A stretch of DNA of 64,000 nt from Aphelidium insulamus (lineage: Eukaryota; Aphelidiomycota; Aphelidea; Aphelidiaceae): assembly GCA_036784855.1 (NCBI GenBank), contig JAZDSV010000065.1, positions 1-64,000 of the forward strand, written 5' to 3'. Position 1 is the stretch's first letter. Each line of letters starts with the position of its first letter. The notes under the pieces are model-generated. The model was not told the origin of the DNA, did no database searches, and was given only the letters and a program-made list of their open reading frames with translations. This document shows positions 1-11,159 of the stretch, piece by piece. The position numbers and the translations under genes are program-made.

Positions 1-647
1 CGAGGCGGACCTGGGAGGAGAGTGAGACGCGGCGCGGGAGAAGCGGGAGAAGCGGGAGAAGCGGGAGAGGCGCGCGACACACGGCACAGACAGGACAGGA
101 GCAGAGAGAGACACGACGCGACAGACCTGGGAGGAGAGTGAGACGCGGCGCGGGAGAAGCGGGAGAAGCGGGAGAAGCGGGAGAGGCGCGCGGCACCACG
201 GCACAGACAGGACAGGAGCAGAGAGAGACACGACGCGACAGACCTAGTAACAGGCCCGTGTGAGCAGCGGACAGCAGCAGACACACAAAGATGGGATAGT
301 GTCTATTGTACCTGGGAGGAGAGTGAGACGCGGCGCGGGAGAAGCGGGAGGAAGCGGGAGAGGCGCGGCGGCGACACGGCACAGACAGGACAGGAGCAGA
401 GAGAGGGACACGGCGCGACAGACCTGGTGTGTGAGGACGGGAACAGCAGGACACCAGGCTCACCTAGTGAACAGGCCCGTGTGAGCAGCGACAAGCAGCA
501 GACACACAAAGATGGGACAAGTTGACTAGGGAGCACCTGGTGCCCCGCGTCCCTTACACATGCACGCGTCGTGGGTCCAGGTTTGGGTTCGGGTCCGGGT
601 CGAGGTCCAGGTTGCCGATTGTGTCGTTAACAGTGGCCACTGTTACA
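1..647 (-). repeat. Partial 3' LTR of a Ty3/gypsy element, with internal tandem repeats
   Basis: The minus strand shows a purine tract (GGGGAG, plus 648-653) followed at 647 by TGTAACAGTGGCCACTGTTA, the usual TG start and short inverted motif of a chromovirus LTR. It lies directly downstream of the chromodomain end of the pol remnant. The LTR runs off the left edge of the window, so its far end is not seen. Inside it, a block starting acctgggaggagagtgagac recurs at about 9, 125 and 310 (period near 116, then 185), with a 9-bp gcgggagaa sub-repeat. A second motif, aacaggcccgtgtgagcagc, occurs near 250 and 470. Short open frames here are probably products of the repeat composition. Confidence 0.55.
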
Positions 648-808
648 CTCCCCACAAAACAGAAGCCTCCTCCCCCTCAAAAAATTTGGCAGTAAATTTG
701 AAACTTCTGTCGTGTCCGTCATACTGAGTGTGGCAAGCGTATGCTGATAGATCCACCAACACATCCTTGCAATTCGCCAAGTTCTCTACCGGTTCGTATG
801 TGTTGTGC

Positions 809-3800
809 TCAGGTCCATATCCCTTCCATTTGACTAGGTACTGCTTCCGACGCTCGGTAAGTGCGCTCGCCTAAGATTGCCTCCACTTCGAATTCTTCAT
901 GACCATCAACAATGTCCGGTGGCAGTTCAGTCACCGCATCCGTCTCGGAAGGGCGGTAAGGCGTCAGTAAGGACACGTGGAATGTTGGGTGTAGACGTGT
1001 TAACGTGGGCGGTAACTTCAATGTGACGTTAAGTCCTTCCACCTTTGTAATGGTGAATGGTCCATTAGCGTTTGGGACGTAGCTTCCGACTGGGTGCCAA
1101 CTGCCACACGGACCAACTTTCAAGTGCAGAGTGGTCCAAGAGCACTTGATCACCCACCGCATATGGTGGAGCATCCTGGCGGCGTAGGTCGGCATAGAAA
1201 CGTTGTCGCTGGCCCGCCATTAGTATCTGGTCTGTGAGTTCTGTGTTAAGCTGGGACAGTCGGGATGCCAGCTCATCCACCGCTGGGGCCGCACTTGGTT
1301 CTGTACGTCAACTTCCAGCACGTTGGGCTGCCGCCCTAGATCTGCAAAGAATGGCGACAACCCGGTTGAAGCATGTGCCGAGTCATTATATGCCATTTCC
1401 ACGTCGGGTAGTAATTCCTCCCAGTTCTCTTGAGTGTGGTCCAAGTAGTGCCGGAGCATTTCCTTGATAGTACGCACGGGGTGGCGTGCCGTTGAAATGT
1501 GGGAGATGATACCCCACCTTTTCATGGATGCCTGCCAGTACTTGGAGGTGATGCGGGGATCGCGGTCGCTGACAATTGTTAGTGGGTAGCCCTTCTTAGC
1601 AAATACCTGTAATCAAAGCAAGTGGAGGAGTTGCGGAGCGGACACCGTGGTAGCACATGGGATCAATGCAATGGCCTTGGTCTTCCGACATGTCACTACC
1701 CAAATCATGTCATTGCCGTATGTTGAGCAAGGTAGGTTGGGGATGCCATCCATGGCTATGTCTGTCCAGCGGTCTAATCCGACTTGGAGTGGTTGTAGTA
1801 GACCAGCGGGGGGCTGATTGTGGCTTTTGTTCCGTTGACAGGACAGACATTGTTCACAGTGTCGTTTGACATCGCGATGCAAATGGTTCCACAGGTAGCG
1901 GCGTCGAACTCGGGCATAGGTCTTCTCAATGCCTAGGTGACCCGCCAGGTCATGCTCATCCTCGAGCACCAGACGAAGGATTGCTGGTGCTGTAGGCAAT
2001 AACAGCCGTGGTGGGTCGTCTCCCGCATCATAGTAGATGAGTCCATCGCACACCCGAAATGGTTGTTGTGGTTCCGCCAGCAGTTTGGCGCAACGTCTGT
2101 CGTTAACATAACCTGCCTTAACTGCTGTCAGGAATTCTTTTTGTCGCTCCAGCAATGGCAACTGTGCACGCTCTTGGTCCACCGCATTGAGAAGGAGTGC
2201 ATTATCCCCATGGTAGGTGCGTTGAATTGTTGCAGTAGCTGGCACAACAATGGGTGCATGCTGGCACTTTGAAAGGATATCGGCGACAACATTTTGCTCG
2301 CGGGGTATGTGTTTGATGGTAAACTGATAACTTTGTATTTCGGCCAGCCAGCGCCGCTTGGCGCTTGCTCAGGTTCTCGTTGGTGTGTATGGTTTGGAGG
2401 GAAATATTGTCCGTGTATACAAAGAACCGCTCCACATCCAGATAATGTCGCCACTTCTTCAATGCATGAACCAGTGCCGCTAACTCAATCTCATGCACTG
2501 GGTATGATCGTTCCGCTGGAATGAGCTTGCGTGATTCGAAAGCCACTGGGTGCAGGCGGCCGTCCTGGTCCTCCTGGCAAAGTACTGCCCCTATGGCAAT
2601 GACCGTGGAGGCATCGAAAAATATGTGGAATGGCTTGTTACGATCCGGTGCTTGTAGTACGGGCGCGGATGTCAGGCGTTCCTTCAACTTCGTAAATGCC
2701 TGTTCCTTGTCTGGTGTCCACCTCCAAGTTGTAGCAGAACCTGTCAACTCCGTCAATGGAGCAGCAATCAGTGAGTATTGTCCGATGAAGCGCCGGTAGT
2801 AGTTGGCTAGGCCAAGGAACGAACGGAGCTCGGTTGCCGACTTAGGTGAAGGCCAGTCACGGATTATATCCACCTTAGCATCGTCCACCATAAGACCCTT
2901 TGCAGAAACGACGTGGCCTAGGAACTTTGTTCTTGAGCGGGCAAACTCGCACTTCTCTGGTTCCGCAAATAGTTGGTTCATGCCGTAGCAGGGTGAATAC
3001 CTTCTTAAGCGTTGCTACATGTTCATCAGCCGTCTTGGAGTAAATCAGTAAATCGTCCAGGTAGACCACAACACCCTGATCCAGCAATGGCTGAAATACT
3101 TGGTTCATTAGGCGCTGGAATGTGGCCGGTCCGGAGGTGAGGCCAAAAGGCATGACCAGGTACTCAAAGTGTCCATACTTAGTGCAAAACGCGGTCTTGT
3201 GTACGTCCTGTACGGATTTGGTGGAAACCGGCAAACAAGTCCATTTTGGAAAACAGTTGTGCGCCGGCCAGTTGATCCAGGCAGTCATCTAACCGCCGCC
3301 GTGGTCCAAGTGGTTAAGTTACTACACGGTGGCGGCCAGCAGCTAGAGTTCGAACCCCGGAGTGTGTTGTGCCGGTTTTTCGAATTTTACTGCGTTGTTG
3401 TGCCGACAGATTTTTCGGGGTGTCAGTTTCGGTCATTCAACACGTTGCGGTTGCGGTTTCGGTTTCCTTCAGATATTCGGTACTCTCGGTTTCGGCTCTC
3501 TCAAGTGTCAGCGTCAGAGGCGTCGCGTAAAAGGTCCGCCCCGTCCAGCTCCATTACAACAACAACAACAACACTAGTCACATCGACTGTTACGACTCGC
3601 CAAGAACAATCACAACACTGCGCGCCAACAATTGATCACGCCCCGACTGTGCGCCTGTCACTGTTCGGTGGTTTACTCCGTATGGGGTCCATCATACCTG
3701 TGTGCCGATTGTGTGTCCGATCACTATAACGTCATGACCGACCGGTTAGATATGTTTAATGAATAAATCAATCAATCAATACGCGGCATGCCATATCAGT

Positions 3801-4119
3801 CTTTCAGGGTGATGTCATTTAATGCTCGGTAGTTGACACACAGGCGCTGTCCACGCCCATTTGGCTTTTGAACAAAGAGTACTGGTGCGCCATAACTGCT
3901 TGTGGACGGCCTGATCCATCCGCGGGACAAAAGCTTCTCGAGTTGTGTTTTGAGTTCATCCGACTTGGCAAAGGATAGACGGTACAGCCGCGGTGTAGGC
4001 ACTCGTGCATCAGGCACCAAGGGTATTTCATGCTGTACATCACGCATAGGTGGTAGTGAGTCTGGTGGCTTGGTCAAAACATCCTCAAACTCCAGCAATA
4101 GCTCCTTCATGCCTTCCAC
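809..4119 (-). pseudogene. pol: Decayed gypsy pol polyprotein (RT, RNase H, integrase, chromodomain)
   Basis: Fragments read in order on the minus strand. The RT N-terminus (4119-3796) ends at YRALNDITLKD. RT palm (3288-2875) has the catalytic YLDDLLIYS. RNase H (2981-2202) has FFDAS, the ESRKLIPAERSYPVHEIE stretch and YTDN. Integrase (2245-1613) shows the HHCC zinc finger (HLGIEKTY ... CEQCLSCQ) and the start of the core. Further core and C-terminal fragments lie at 1525-1065. A chromodomain with the HEEFEVEAILGER signature lies at 1195-809. Family knowledge assigns these to replication and chromatin-targeted integration of a Ty3-type element. At least five frame changes and the SINE insertion show it is dead. 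Confidence 0.85.
3291..3784 (+). mobile_element. tRNA-derived SINE nested in gypsy RT
   Basis: The gypsy RT reading frame is interrupted between its MPR-I-D and D-C-L-D-Q residues by about 490 bp. The insert starts with a tRNA-like head: an A-box-like gtggtccaagtggtta and, about 45 bp on, a B-box-like gagttcgaaccccgg, in the spacing of an internal RNA polymerase III promoter. It ends in a short (AATC)n tail, aataaatcaatcaatcaata. Head, body and simple-repeat tail are what a tRNA-derived SINE looks like. The target-site duplication is short or ambiguous because the tail overlaps the target sequence. It could be one copy of a family, but I see no second full copy here. Confidence 0.65.
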
Positions 4120-4197
4120 CTCTACTCCAAATTTGCGTCATGAGTCCAGTGCTTCCTTCAGGAACAATGCGTAGACAGGTGTGCCAGTGTCCGCAGG

Positions 4198-5136
4198 TAA
4201 TGCCAGATAGAGATACGTGAACATAGAAAATATACATGCAAGACGTATAAATACACTTCAACGTGCCTGTCCATCGTTCAACTGCTTGTGCAGCCACTCA
4301 ATGACTGCACAAAGATCTGTGTTAGTTATCTTAAGCAACCAAAACTATAATCACCATTCTTGTTGTCGGCAATCGTGCGAGTATGGGCGTCCAGGTTAGA
4401 GCGCAGTGACGCGATGGCAGAGTCGGCTTGGCGATTCTTCTCCGTCAGTGCGCCGATTTGAGCACTTTTGCTGCAACTGTTTCTTGGCAGTGTCCAGCTG
4501 TGCGCGACACTCTTCGACCGCCTTCTCCTGCTGCACCACGATCGAGTCCTTGAGTTTGGACTTGGCGGCCAGCGACCGGATTTCCGCCTGGCACTTGGCG
4601 ATTTTTTCATTAGCCTTTTGCACTTCGGCCTGCTGTTCCTGCGCGGTGGCAGAGTCGGCCGAGTGCTGCTGCTGCAGTTGCCGCAGACTGTGTGCCAGTT
4701 TCGAGGAGTCCTCGCGCGCAGTCTCCAGCTCGGTGTGGGCGGTGTGCAGCTGGCCATCCTTGCGCTCCAGCTCCGTCTCAATGGAGTCTCGCAGCGCCTG
4801 CAGTCGACTGGTCTCCTGCTTGCAGTCGGCCAACTCGCGGTCAATGGCGGTGCCCGAGTGTTGCTGCTGCATGTACAACGCTCGACACGCGCGCATGCTC
4901 GGCGGCAAGTGAGTCAGCTGTGCTTGGACGCCTGATGGTGCTGCAGTTCCAACTGGCGCAACTGTTCCGCGGTCTGCGCACAGTCTCGCCGGGCCTGATC
5001 TCTGACAGCCACAAACTCGTCAAGTGCGCGTGAGTGATCGTCGCGCATCTGTCGCACTGCCGCGTCGTGTTGCTGCTGCAAATCGCGGCGACACTGTTCC
5101 AATTGTTGCGAGTGCCGCACCAACTCGTAGGGCCGC
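4198..5136 (-). pseudogene. SAS6: SAS-6 C-terminal coiled-coil fragment, copy 1
   Basis: The minus strand encodes a heptad-rich coiled coil (frames 5123-4841 and 4908-4326). It is nearly identical to the longer copy at 20666-21851 but has deletions and frame changes around 4880-4930. Behind an intron it retains the NVIEWLHKQLNDGQAR end typical of SAS-6, the centriole cartwheel protein. The N-terminal head domain is missing. Similarity to the other copy stops at 4198-4203, inside a downstream intron, and on the other side at about 5136 where LINE sequence begins. Because introns are retained, it was copied as DNA, not as a processed mRNA. It is a non-functional fragment. Confidence 0.6.
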
Positions 5137-6162
5137 CCTGCCGGAACTACCTGATGTGGTTGCTCCTCCCGCGCCGGACTTTAGCACAACAAAGAAAATT
5201 GAGGACGAACTCGGCCTACGCCGACTGTACGTCACAGGTTTCACACGCACGCAGCCAGGTAAGATCAGGCGCCTTCTCGCCGACGGAACCAACGTCCCGC
5301 CAATGGCAATTGCAAATGTGGAGTGGATCTCTCAAACAACGGCGGAGCTCTTGCTGGCGGCGCAGTACACTGAGAGAGTCCAAGAAAGATCACGGCCATG
5401 GCTGAACAAGGCGTCCAGACCATCAAAGGGACGGACCCGGCGTCGGCATTGCTTGTAGCCCCTCCAAGCGATGCTCCCAACGGAATCACCCATCGCCTGT
5501 GGAGAGAAAAGCGTAAGGCCTTTGCCACGCGCGCCATTGGCGCCATCGCTCGCGGGTCTCACAATCCCGCAATAGCACTAAGTAACAATGCAGCAGAGTT
5601 CTACGCTCGATGGATCCGCGAGGTCGTCTTCGCCGATGACGGCGACTTGGGCGAGTATCACGTAAACGCCCAAGCAGCACTCGAACAGCTGAGAATGGTA
5701 AATGGTAAAGGGACATGCCAGGGGAATCTTTTTCCCCCATGAAGCTACCAGCGGGAAGCCCAGATGGTTGGCAATGCCCGAGCCACCAGGGCCCTCAAAC
5801 CGAACGGTAGGCACCCCAAGGGTGGCGGAACGCACGCAGGTAACTGTAGAGGCCACTCCGGTGGCTGACGCTGGCACCGCAACCGCCGCCCCTGCCACTG
5901 ACCTTACAAGTACCAGAGAAGACGCAATGGAGGTCACCCCTTCACCGCCGACCCAATGGATGGTATCGACGCACTGCTGTCCAGTCTGGAAGAGTGGACA
6001 GACACAACGCAGGCGCCGACGCAGCAGGGAACAGACAAACGGACCGAAAATGAACAAGCGGCGCAGCTAATGAACAAACAAGCGGCGCCGCCGACAAACA
6101 AGGAAGAAGCAGCAGAAGACAAAGGTGTCGCGAGCGCCGGAAGCTCGGTGGCCGCACCTTAA
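5137..6162 (+). pseudogene. LINE ORF1 (gag-like), frameshifted
   Basis: Two main frames (5137-5458 and 5398-5742) join as one protein with a globular segment containing RRLYVTGF and NVEWISQTTAELL. This resembles the small RNA-binding/RRM-like fold of some LINE ORF1 proteins, although the match is weak. It is followed by a Pro/Thr/Ala-rich and then Gln/Asn/Lys-rich tail (5702-6162) in other frames. ORF1 proteins coat the LINE RNA and chaperone nucleic acids. I assign it by position ahead of the endonuclease rather than by a firm domain match. At least two frame changes are present. Confidence 0.45.
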
Positions 6163-6229
6163 AAAGAGCTACAGAGTCGCCGAAGGGCGAACACACGGAC
6201 TGAAGAAGCAAGTGGACAATATCGGCGCC

Positions 6230-9200
6230 ATGAACGCCGAGACCTCTGTAGTGGCATACGTCAACGTAACCGGGATGGCCCGGTTCAAGTACAACCGAAT
6301 GACCGAGATGGACTTGTTTACCAAGGCAGACTTTGTGTTTGTTGCGGAACACTGGTTCATCGACGACAATCAAGCACTGGTTCAGCATCCGTACTTTGTA
6401 GCCACAAGCCCGAACCCTGGCGGCAGCGGCAGCCGAGGCAAGGGCGGACTGGCGCTACTGGCTAAACCGGAGGTACAGGCACGCATCACCGGAAAACCCA
6501 AGTCTACGGTCCACAGCATGTTGGCCGTGGTCGATGGAGTCCGGGTGTTGGCAGTGTACTGGCCGCCGGCACTAACAGCCGAAGAAATCAACAATGACCT
6601 GGACCACTGGCGGCAGGAGCTGCCAGATGTGATCGTGGGCGACATCAACGCACGTTATGGGTGGAATGGAACAACACGGCGACCGTACCGGAACGAGGCT
6701 GGCTATTGGAAGATGGACGCAACGCTGGCAAATGGCGCATCTGCGCCCCAGTGTTGGCCATACCAATGTCGACCACGTCTTCGGCCGGGACAGGACAGTT
6801 GTGGACTGGCAGTATCTGCCGGTTCCGCAGTTGGACACACCTCACCACCAGCTGATGATGCTCCGCATTGGATGCTTGGCAGGCAGGGTGACAGGTAACA
6901 CTAACAACAGCGTGCAGGCCACTACAACGAACCGCTACTACCTCAAGCACCTGGACGACCCGGTTCTCGTGGCGTGTATGCTGGCTCGGTACAACGCCAA
7001 CGCAGCAGCAGTACAACGGGCAAAGGCGGAAGCAGATACGTACTTCATCGAAGCGATGGAGGGCGGTATCGGCGACGCGGTCGTGACTCAGACACTGCAA
7101 GGGGCCCTCGACCGCCTCGACCAGGCTATATGCGACACTATCGCTGACACCACGGCAGCGGTAATCGGCCAGTACAACGTTAGCGAGGCGAAACTCCGCG
7201 CGGACCACTCGGTGGACTTTCTGACGGAGCAGGCCGACACTATCACGCCGCAGAACGCCGTGCGCCTTTCAAGCGCAGCCAACGGGCGTCTGGTGCCGTA
7301 CGCATGCTGAGCCGCACCGAACACCGATCCCCGGTCGAGGATGCGGCACTCTTCTTCGAACAGATATACAGCTCGGAGGTGACACCGCCGCTCACCCCGG
7401 CGTGGACAACCATTGAACTGGACCTGTACACTCGGACGGTGGGCCCTTCGTTCACTCGAGAACGGATTGCAACGTTCTTCCGCACGTACGCCACGGGCAA
7501 GTCCTGCGGTGGCGACGGCCTACACACACGTATCATGCGGGCGCTTAGCGACAGCGACCTCGCCGAGCACCTGGAAGCACTCTTTCAGCTATGCATCGCA
7601 TTTGGACTCACTCCTCGCAGGTGGAACCGGTCGGTGACCTACCCAAAACCGAAAAAACCGGATGCCACCGTAGTATCAGAATTCAGACCTATTGCACTCA
7701 CCGTCATGTTTAGGCGTTCATTTGAGGCACTGCTGCTCCGATCCATGACAAAGTCTCCCGATGTGTATGGGAGCTCCGTCGAGTTGAATTTTGCGCAAGG
7801 TGGCTTCCAGGCACGCCAGTCCTGTCTCCAGCTCATCATGTCCTCCGCCGACCAGCAGCAGCAGGACCGCGGAGCGCAAATATTCATCGACCTGAAACAA
7901 GAGTATGACAGAGTGGACATTGCGCGCCTGCTGGACAAGTTCCGGGTCGGCATGCCCCACGGAAATTTATCGCTCTGGTACAAGCGCTGTTTACACAGTG
8001 TTCGACGAGTCTCGTCGTCAACCAACTTGTATCGCGGGACATCCAACTGCGGACGGGGCTCTTCCAGGGCTCGATCCTATCACCATTCCTCTGGAACATC
8101 TATGTGGATGACCTCGCCGATGCGCTGAATGGCACGTCGCCGCAGGAACACCCACGCGCACGCCTCTTTGCAGACGACATCAAACTGCAATATCACCACA
8201 CAGCAACCGCCGCCGAGATCCAGCGCGACCTGGATACCATCACCGCCTGGACGGCCGCCAACAACATGATTGTCAGCGCCGCCAAAAGCGGCATCATCGG
8301 AGCAGTAGGAAAAAAGCAAACAGAAAAGCTCGAGATCGCCCCCAATAGCAGCGTCACAAACTCCGGTCAGACGGAGTGCGTAGACCAAAAGCCAGTTTGG
8401 TGACAGGGCGCCGCCAGAGCAGCGAGATTATCGAAGAGTTCCGGTAGCTGTAGCCGCACCCATTGGTCTGACGGGGGCTCCGGCCCCTAGTTTATTGGAG
8501 ACGCCGAGTTTGGCAACTGGAAAACCGGCGTTGACTGACACAAAAACAGCAGCGACACTTCACAGTGAAACGCCACGGAGTAACATGCACCATGCTGCTC
8601 CAACTAACCTTTCCGTCGCAGACACACATGGCGACGACGTAACTGATGCAGCCGCGGTACGCCGGCCTGTCCACGGGGACAACGGAGTATCTGCTGGCAA
8701 AGACAAGAGAAAAGAGATTGCGATCGCCCCAGATAGCAACGTCGCAAACTCCAGTCAGACGGAGTGCGTGACCAAAAACAGTTCGGTACGGGGTGCCACT
8801 AAGGCGGTTACAAGAAATACGGGTGGCAGTACCGCACCCTCGAGTCTGACGGGGGCTTCGGCCCCTGGTTTATTGGATTCTCAGCAAGACAAGCAATCTA
8901 TTCAGTATCAACTCGGCGGCGCAACACTCGAGTTTATTGACAGTTACAAGTATCTGGGCGTGGAGACCACGGCCCACGGCGTCGACTTTGATGCATTCAC
9001 GGCACGTACCTTTGCGCGCGCCAACTCTCTGCTGACCGCGGTGTCCGACACCTCGGAAGCGTGGCGACCGTCGGTCCGACTGGCGGTCTACCGCGCCTTT
9101 GTCCGGCCCATCGTCGAGTACATTGCGCCGCTCGTCTGGTCGTTCTGCGAGACGCGCGGCACGAAACACAAAACCGTGCTGGCCATCAAGGGCCGGTTCG

Positions 9201-9625
9201 AAGCACTGCACATGCGCGCGCTACGCTGGGTCTTTGGCTCGCAACTGCGCCACGTCGCCAACCTCCGCTCATGCGTCGCCTCGATGGCCGCCATTGCCGC
9301 GCCGGACGATCGGATGTCCGATCTCGCCGCGATGGTCTACACACACATCGACGAGTCGCCGCCATACACACCAACAAGCCTGCAACGTACCTTAGTGCTT
9401 CGGAACCGGGTGCGCTACTCCAAGTCGCTCATGCTGCCGCTCCTCCGTCACCCGGTTGTGCACGCCTACACCGCCGGTGCGCACGCCACACAAATCTGTC
9501 TCCCCATGTGCCAATTGCCAGCCAAAGCTAGCTTCCAGCTTCTTCACTTGTATGACTGCCAAACAGCAACCAGTGACTTTTTGCTGGCCACTATGCAAAT
9601 GTATCTATGTATGCAATGTATCTAA
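6230..9625 (+). pseudogene. LINE ORF2: APE endonuclease and reverse transcriptase, frameshifted
   Basis: The endonuclease starts near 6230. It shows the AEHW motif, the DVIVGDINARYG catalytic motif and, after a frame change near 6740, NVDHVF and TPHHQLMML near the C-terminal catalytic positions. The reverse transcriptase follows (7304-8128): GDGLH, FRPIAL, QGGFQARQS and IDLKQEYDRV. The palm FADDIK motif is at 8104-8403. A variable repeat-rich insert (8300-8880) precedes the YKYLGV motif and thumb/C-terminal region (8880-9625). Family knowledge: ORF2 nicks target DNA and primes reverse transcription there. Frame changes near 6740, 7300, 7955 and 8400 make it inactive as read. Confidence 0.75.
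8300..8880 (+). repeat. 378-bp repeat inside the LINE RT linker (about 1.4 units)
   Basis: The motif gtctgacgggggct recurs at 8466 and 8844, exactly 378 bp apart, with related flanks. The unit is a multiple of three and encodes about 126 residues rich in Thr, Ala, Ser and Pro with a basic KRKE patch. It lies between the RT catalytic FADD motif and the YLGV motif. The second LINE copy has two full units plus a partial one, so unit number varies between copies. Confidence 0.8.
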
Positions 9626-9932
9626 ATATGCTTTTTGCACAGATACATTGTTGAGGCATGACTTTATCTTTCAGCGTACACGATTTTGGAACTTATCTAG
9701 CATCTCAACCACCAGCTCTAACAAGTTGTCTATTATGTAATATGAGATGTTCAGCAAATGTCCGGTACTGTCTACTGTGAATGTGCGTAACTGGTATAAA
9801 CATGCGTGAAAGTCATAGTGGCTATTGTGAATTATTGAGCGTGGCATTGCAGGGAGTGATGAGTGGGTGAGTGTGGCATTGCAGCCAATGGACGGGTGAG
9901 CGAATGGAGGTGGATGCGATTCAGTTGTTTGG

Positions 9933-10780
9933 CTACTTTTTCTGACGCATAGTGGCTGCCTTGCGCTGCTTGCTGGGACCCTCGGTGCCGGCGGCTGTTT
10001 TGTGCTTCGCGATGGCAAAGGCACGGACAGGAGACTGGCTGACCGATGAAGGCGACGAACCGCTGCTTGCTCCCGACAATTTATCTGCAGCATTCAACAA
10101 CGCAATGCCACACGGATTGCTACTGCCGATTTTCCTTTCCCAGCGGCGGGTGCGCCGGTTTTGGTGCGCATTTTTGTGGAAGTTGCGCAAGGCTTCGGTG
10201 ACAGTGGGGTCTCCGCGACCCTCCTCGCTCTCGGGTTCCACCGCACGTCATTTGCCTTTCTCGGCCGCACTCTCTCCGTGCTGCAAGCTACTAGAATCGG
10301 ACGCGTCGACTTGGTCAGCAGTGCGACACTTGCCCTTCTCGGCCGCAGTGTAGCTACGCTCACCGCGCTGAACACTGCTAACATCTGACGCGTCGACTTG
10401 GTCAGCAGCGCGACACATGCCCTTCTCGATCGCAGTGTAGGAGCTGGCCGCACGCGCACCGCTGGATCCAGCCTACGGTGCCACAGTGTCACCGTCTCCA
10501 GCAGCGTCGGCATCATCAGCCACAAAATCACCAGTCTCCTTACGTTTACATGCTGCCTGTTCCGCAGCGTGCACGCGGAAACGCTCATCCATTTGATCGA
10601 GCAGGTCAGACAGCAGCTAAACGGGAGATTCCGCCGGCGGATAATTCGTGTCCGTGGAAGTGGGCTGCGGTGTCGGAGACAGTGAGTCCGAGTAGTCACT
10701 GTCCGGTGGCACGGCGCGCAACCGGTGGCGGCGGGGATGCAGTGACTTTTTTGTGCAGCTATGATCAGTGAGCCCAATTT
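9933..10780 (-). pseudogene. Decayed hydrophilic ORF of unknown function
   Basis: One minus-strand frame from about 10780 to 9950 reads as a hydrophilic, Ser/Asp/Glu-rich protein. It contains an internal repeat (AAEKGKCRTADQVDASD-like, three times between 10440 and 10250) and a basic KQRKAATMRQKK end. It is broken by three in-frame stops: TAG near 10618, TAG near 10470 and TGA near 10249. I do not recognise the family. Short introns could remove some stops, but no convincing splice sites were seen. It may be a transposon accessory gene or an effector relic. Confidence 0.35.
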
Positions 10781-10805
10781 AAAACTAAAAAAACGAAAAG
10801 AAATA

Positions 10806-10852
10806 TGTAAGCAGTCGTTCATGATTTGATCACGTTTGTGCCCAGCGTCTTC
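10806..10852 (-). pseudogene. Short relic of a Crinkler-type gene
   Basis: This segment (catgatttgatcacgtttgt and flanks) matches positions 12028-12073 inside the intact Crinkler gene about 1.2 kb away, with roughly eight differences and a one-base gap. In the intact gene this stretch encodes KMLGANADQIMYELLTHD. It suggests a second, mostly erased copy upstream. The match is short, so confidence is modest. Confidence 0.4.
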
Positions 10853-11013
10853 TAGATCCTTACTTTACGCACTAGACAATGGTGCCAGCATAGCAAGCCG
10901 AAATGAAAGCAACCCGGATAATGCCACTAAAGATGAGCCACAGACACCGCCGGGAACGGAGCGCATTAAGGATCCGCTAGAAAGTGACATGACAGGAGAG
11001 GTGACGAAAAACA

Positions 11014-11159
11014 TACGATTCTGCAAGTCGATTCTGACCAATATTCAAAGGACTCGCGTCTGTTTGCCCTGAACTTTTTGAGTATGTTTTTCGTAAAGTT
11101 CAGGGCAAACAGACGCGAGTCCTTTGAATATTGGTCAGAAATCGACTTGCAGAATCGTA
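11014..11159. repeat. Long near-perfect inverted repeat (64-bp arms, 17-nt loop)
   Basis: The left arm 11014-11077 and right arm 11095-11159 are reverse complements apart from a single one-base bulge, separated by a 17-nt loop. Transcription from either strand would give a very stable hairpin. It could be a fold-back transposon, an inverted duplication made during repair, or a small-RNA precursor. Similarity decays quickly outside the arms. Confidence 0.9.

Larger units (their letters stand above)
648..4195 (-). mobile_element. Ty3/gypsy chromovirus remnant, 5' truncated
   Basis: The minus strand carries the pol order RT, RNase H, integrase, chromodomain, which is diagnostic of a Ty3/gypsy chromovirus. 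Gag and protease are absent. Gypsy-like coding sequence stops near 4195, where an unrelated SAS-6/LINE composite begins, so the 5' half was lost or displaced. A tRNA-derived SINE interrupts RT at 3291-3784. Several frameshifts make the element non-autonomous. Its 3' LTR reaches the window edge. Confidence 0.85.
5137..9640 (+). mobile_element. Non-LTR retrotransposon (LINE), near full length but decayed
   Basis: A plus-strand ORF1-like region (5137-6160) is followed by an APE-type endonuclease, reverse transcriptase and C-terminal RT region (6230-9625). That order defines a LINE. Multiple frame changes disrupt both ORFs. No clear poly-A tail or target-site duplication was found; the 3' edge is placed at the AT-rich sequence after 9625. 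A shorter relative sits at 21852-23620 with the same SAS-6 fragment on its left, so the composite was probably duplicated as a unit. Confidence 0.75.

Noticed and set aside
3300..3380. Functional tRNA gene
   Set aside because: A- and B-box-like motifs are present, but the sequence continues into a 490-bp body with an (AATC)n tail and interrupts gypsy RT, which fits a SINE better. I could not fold a full cloverleaf.
4406..5033. Long plus-strand frames over the SAS-6 copy 1 region (Cys/Ser/Leu-rich)
   Set aside because: They mirror the antisense of a Gln/Glu-rich coiled coil and have no independent signature; the same shadows occur over copy 2.
9933..10780. Alternative genetic code with stop reassignment
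   Set aside because: All intact genes in the window end normally at TAA, TAG or TGA without readthrough homology, so the three stops are better read as decay.
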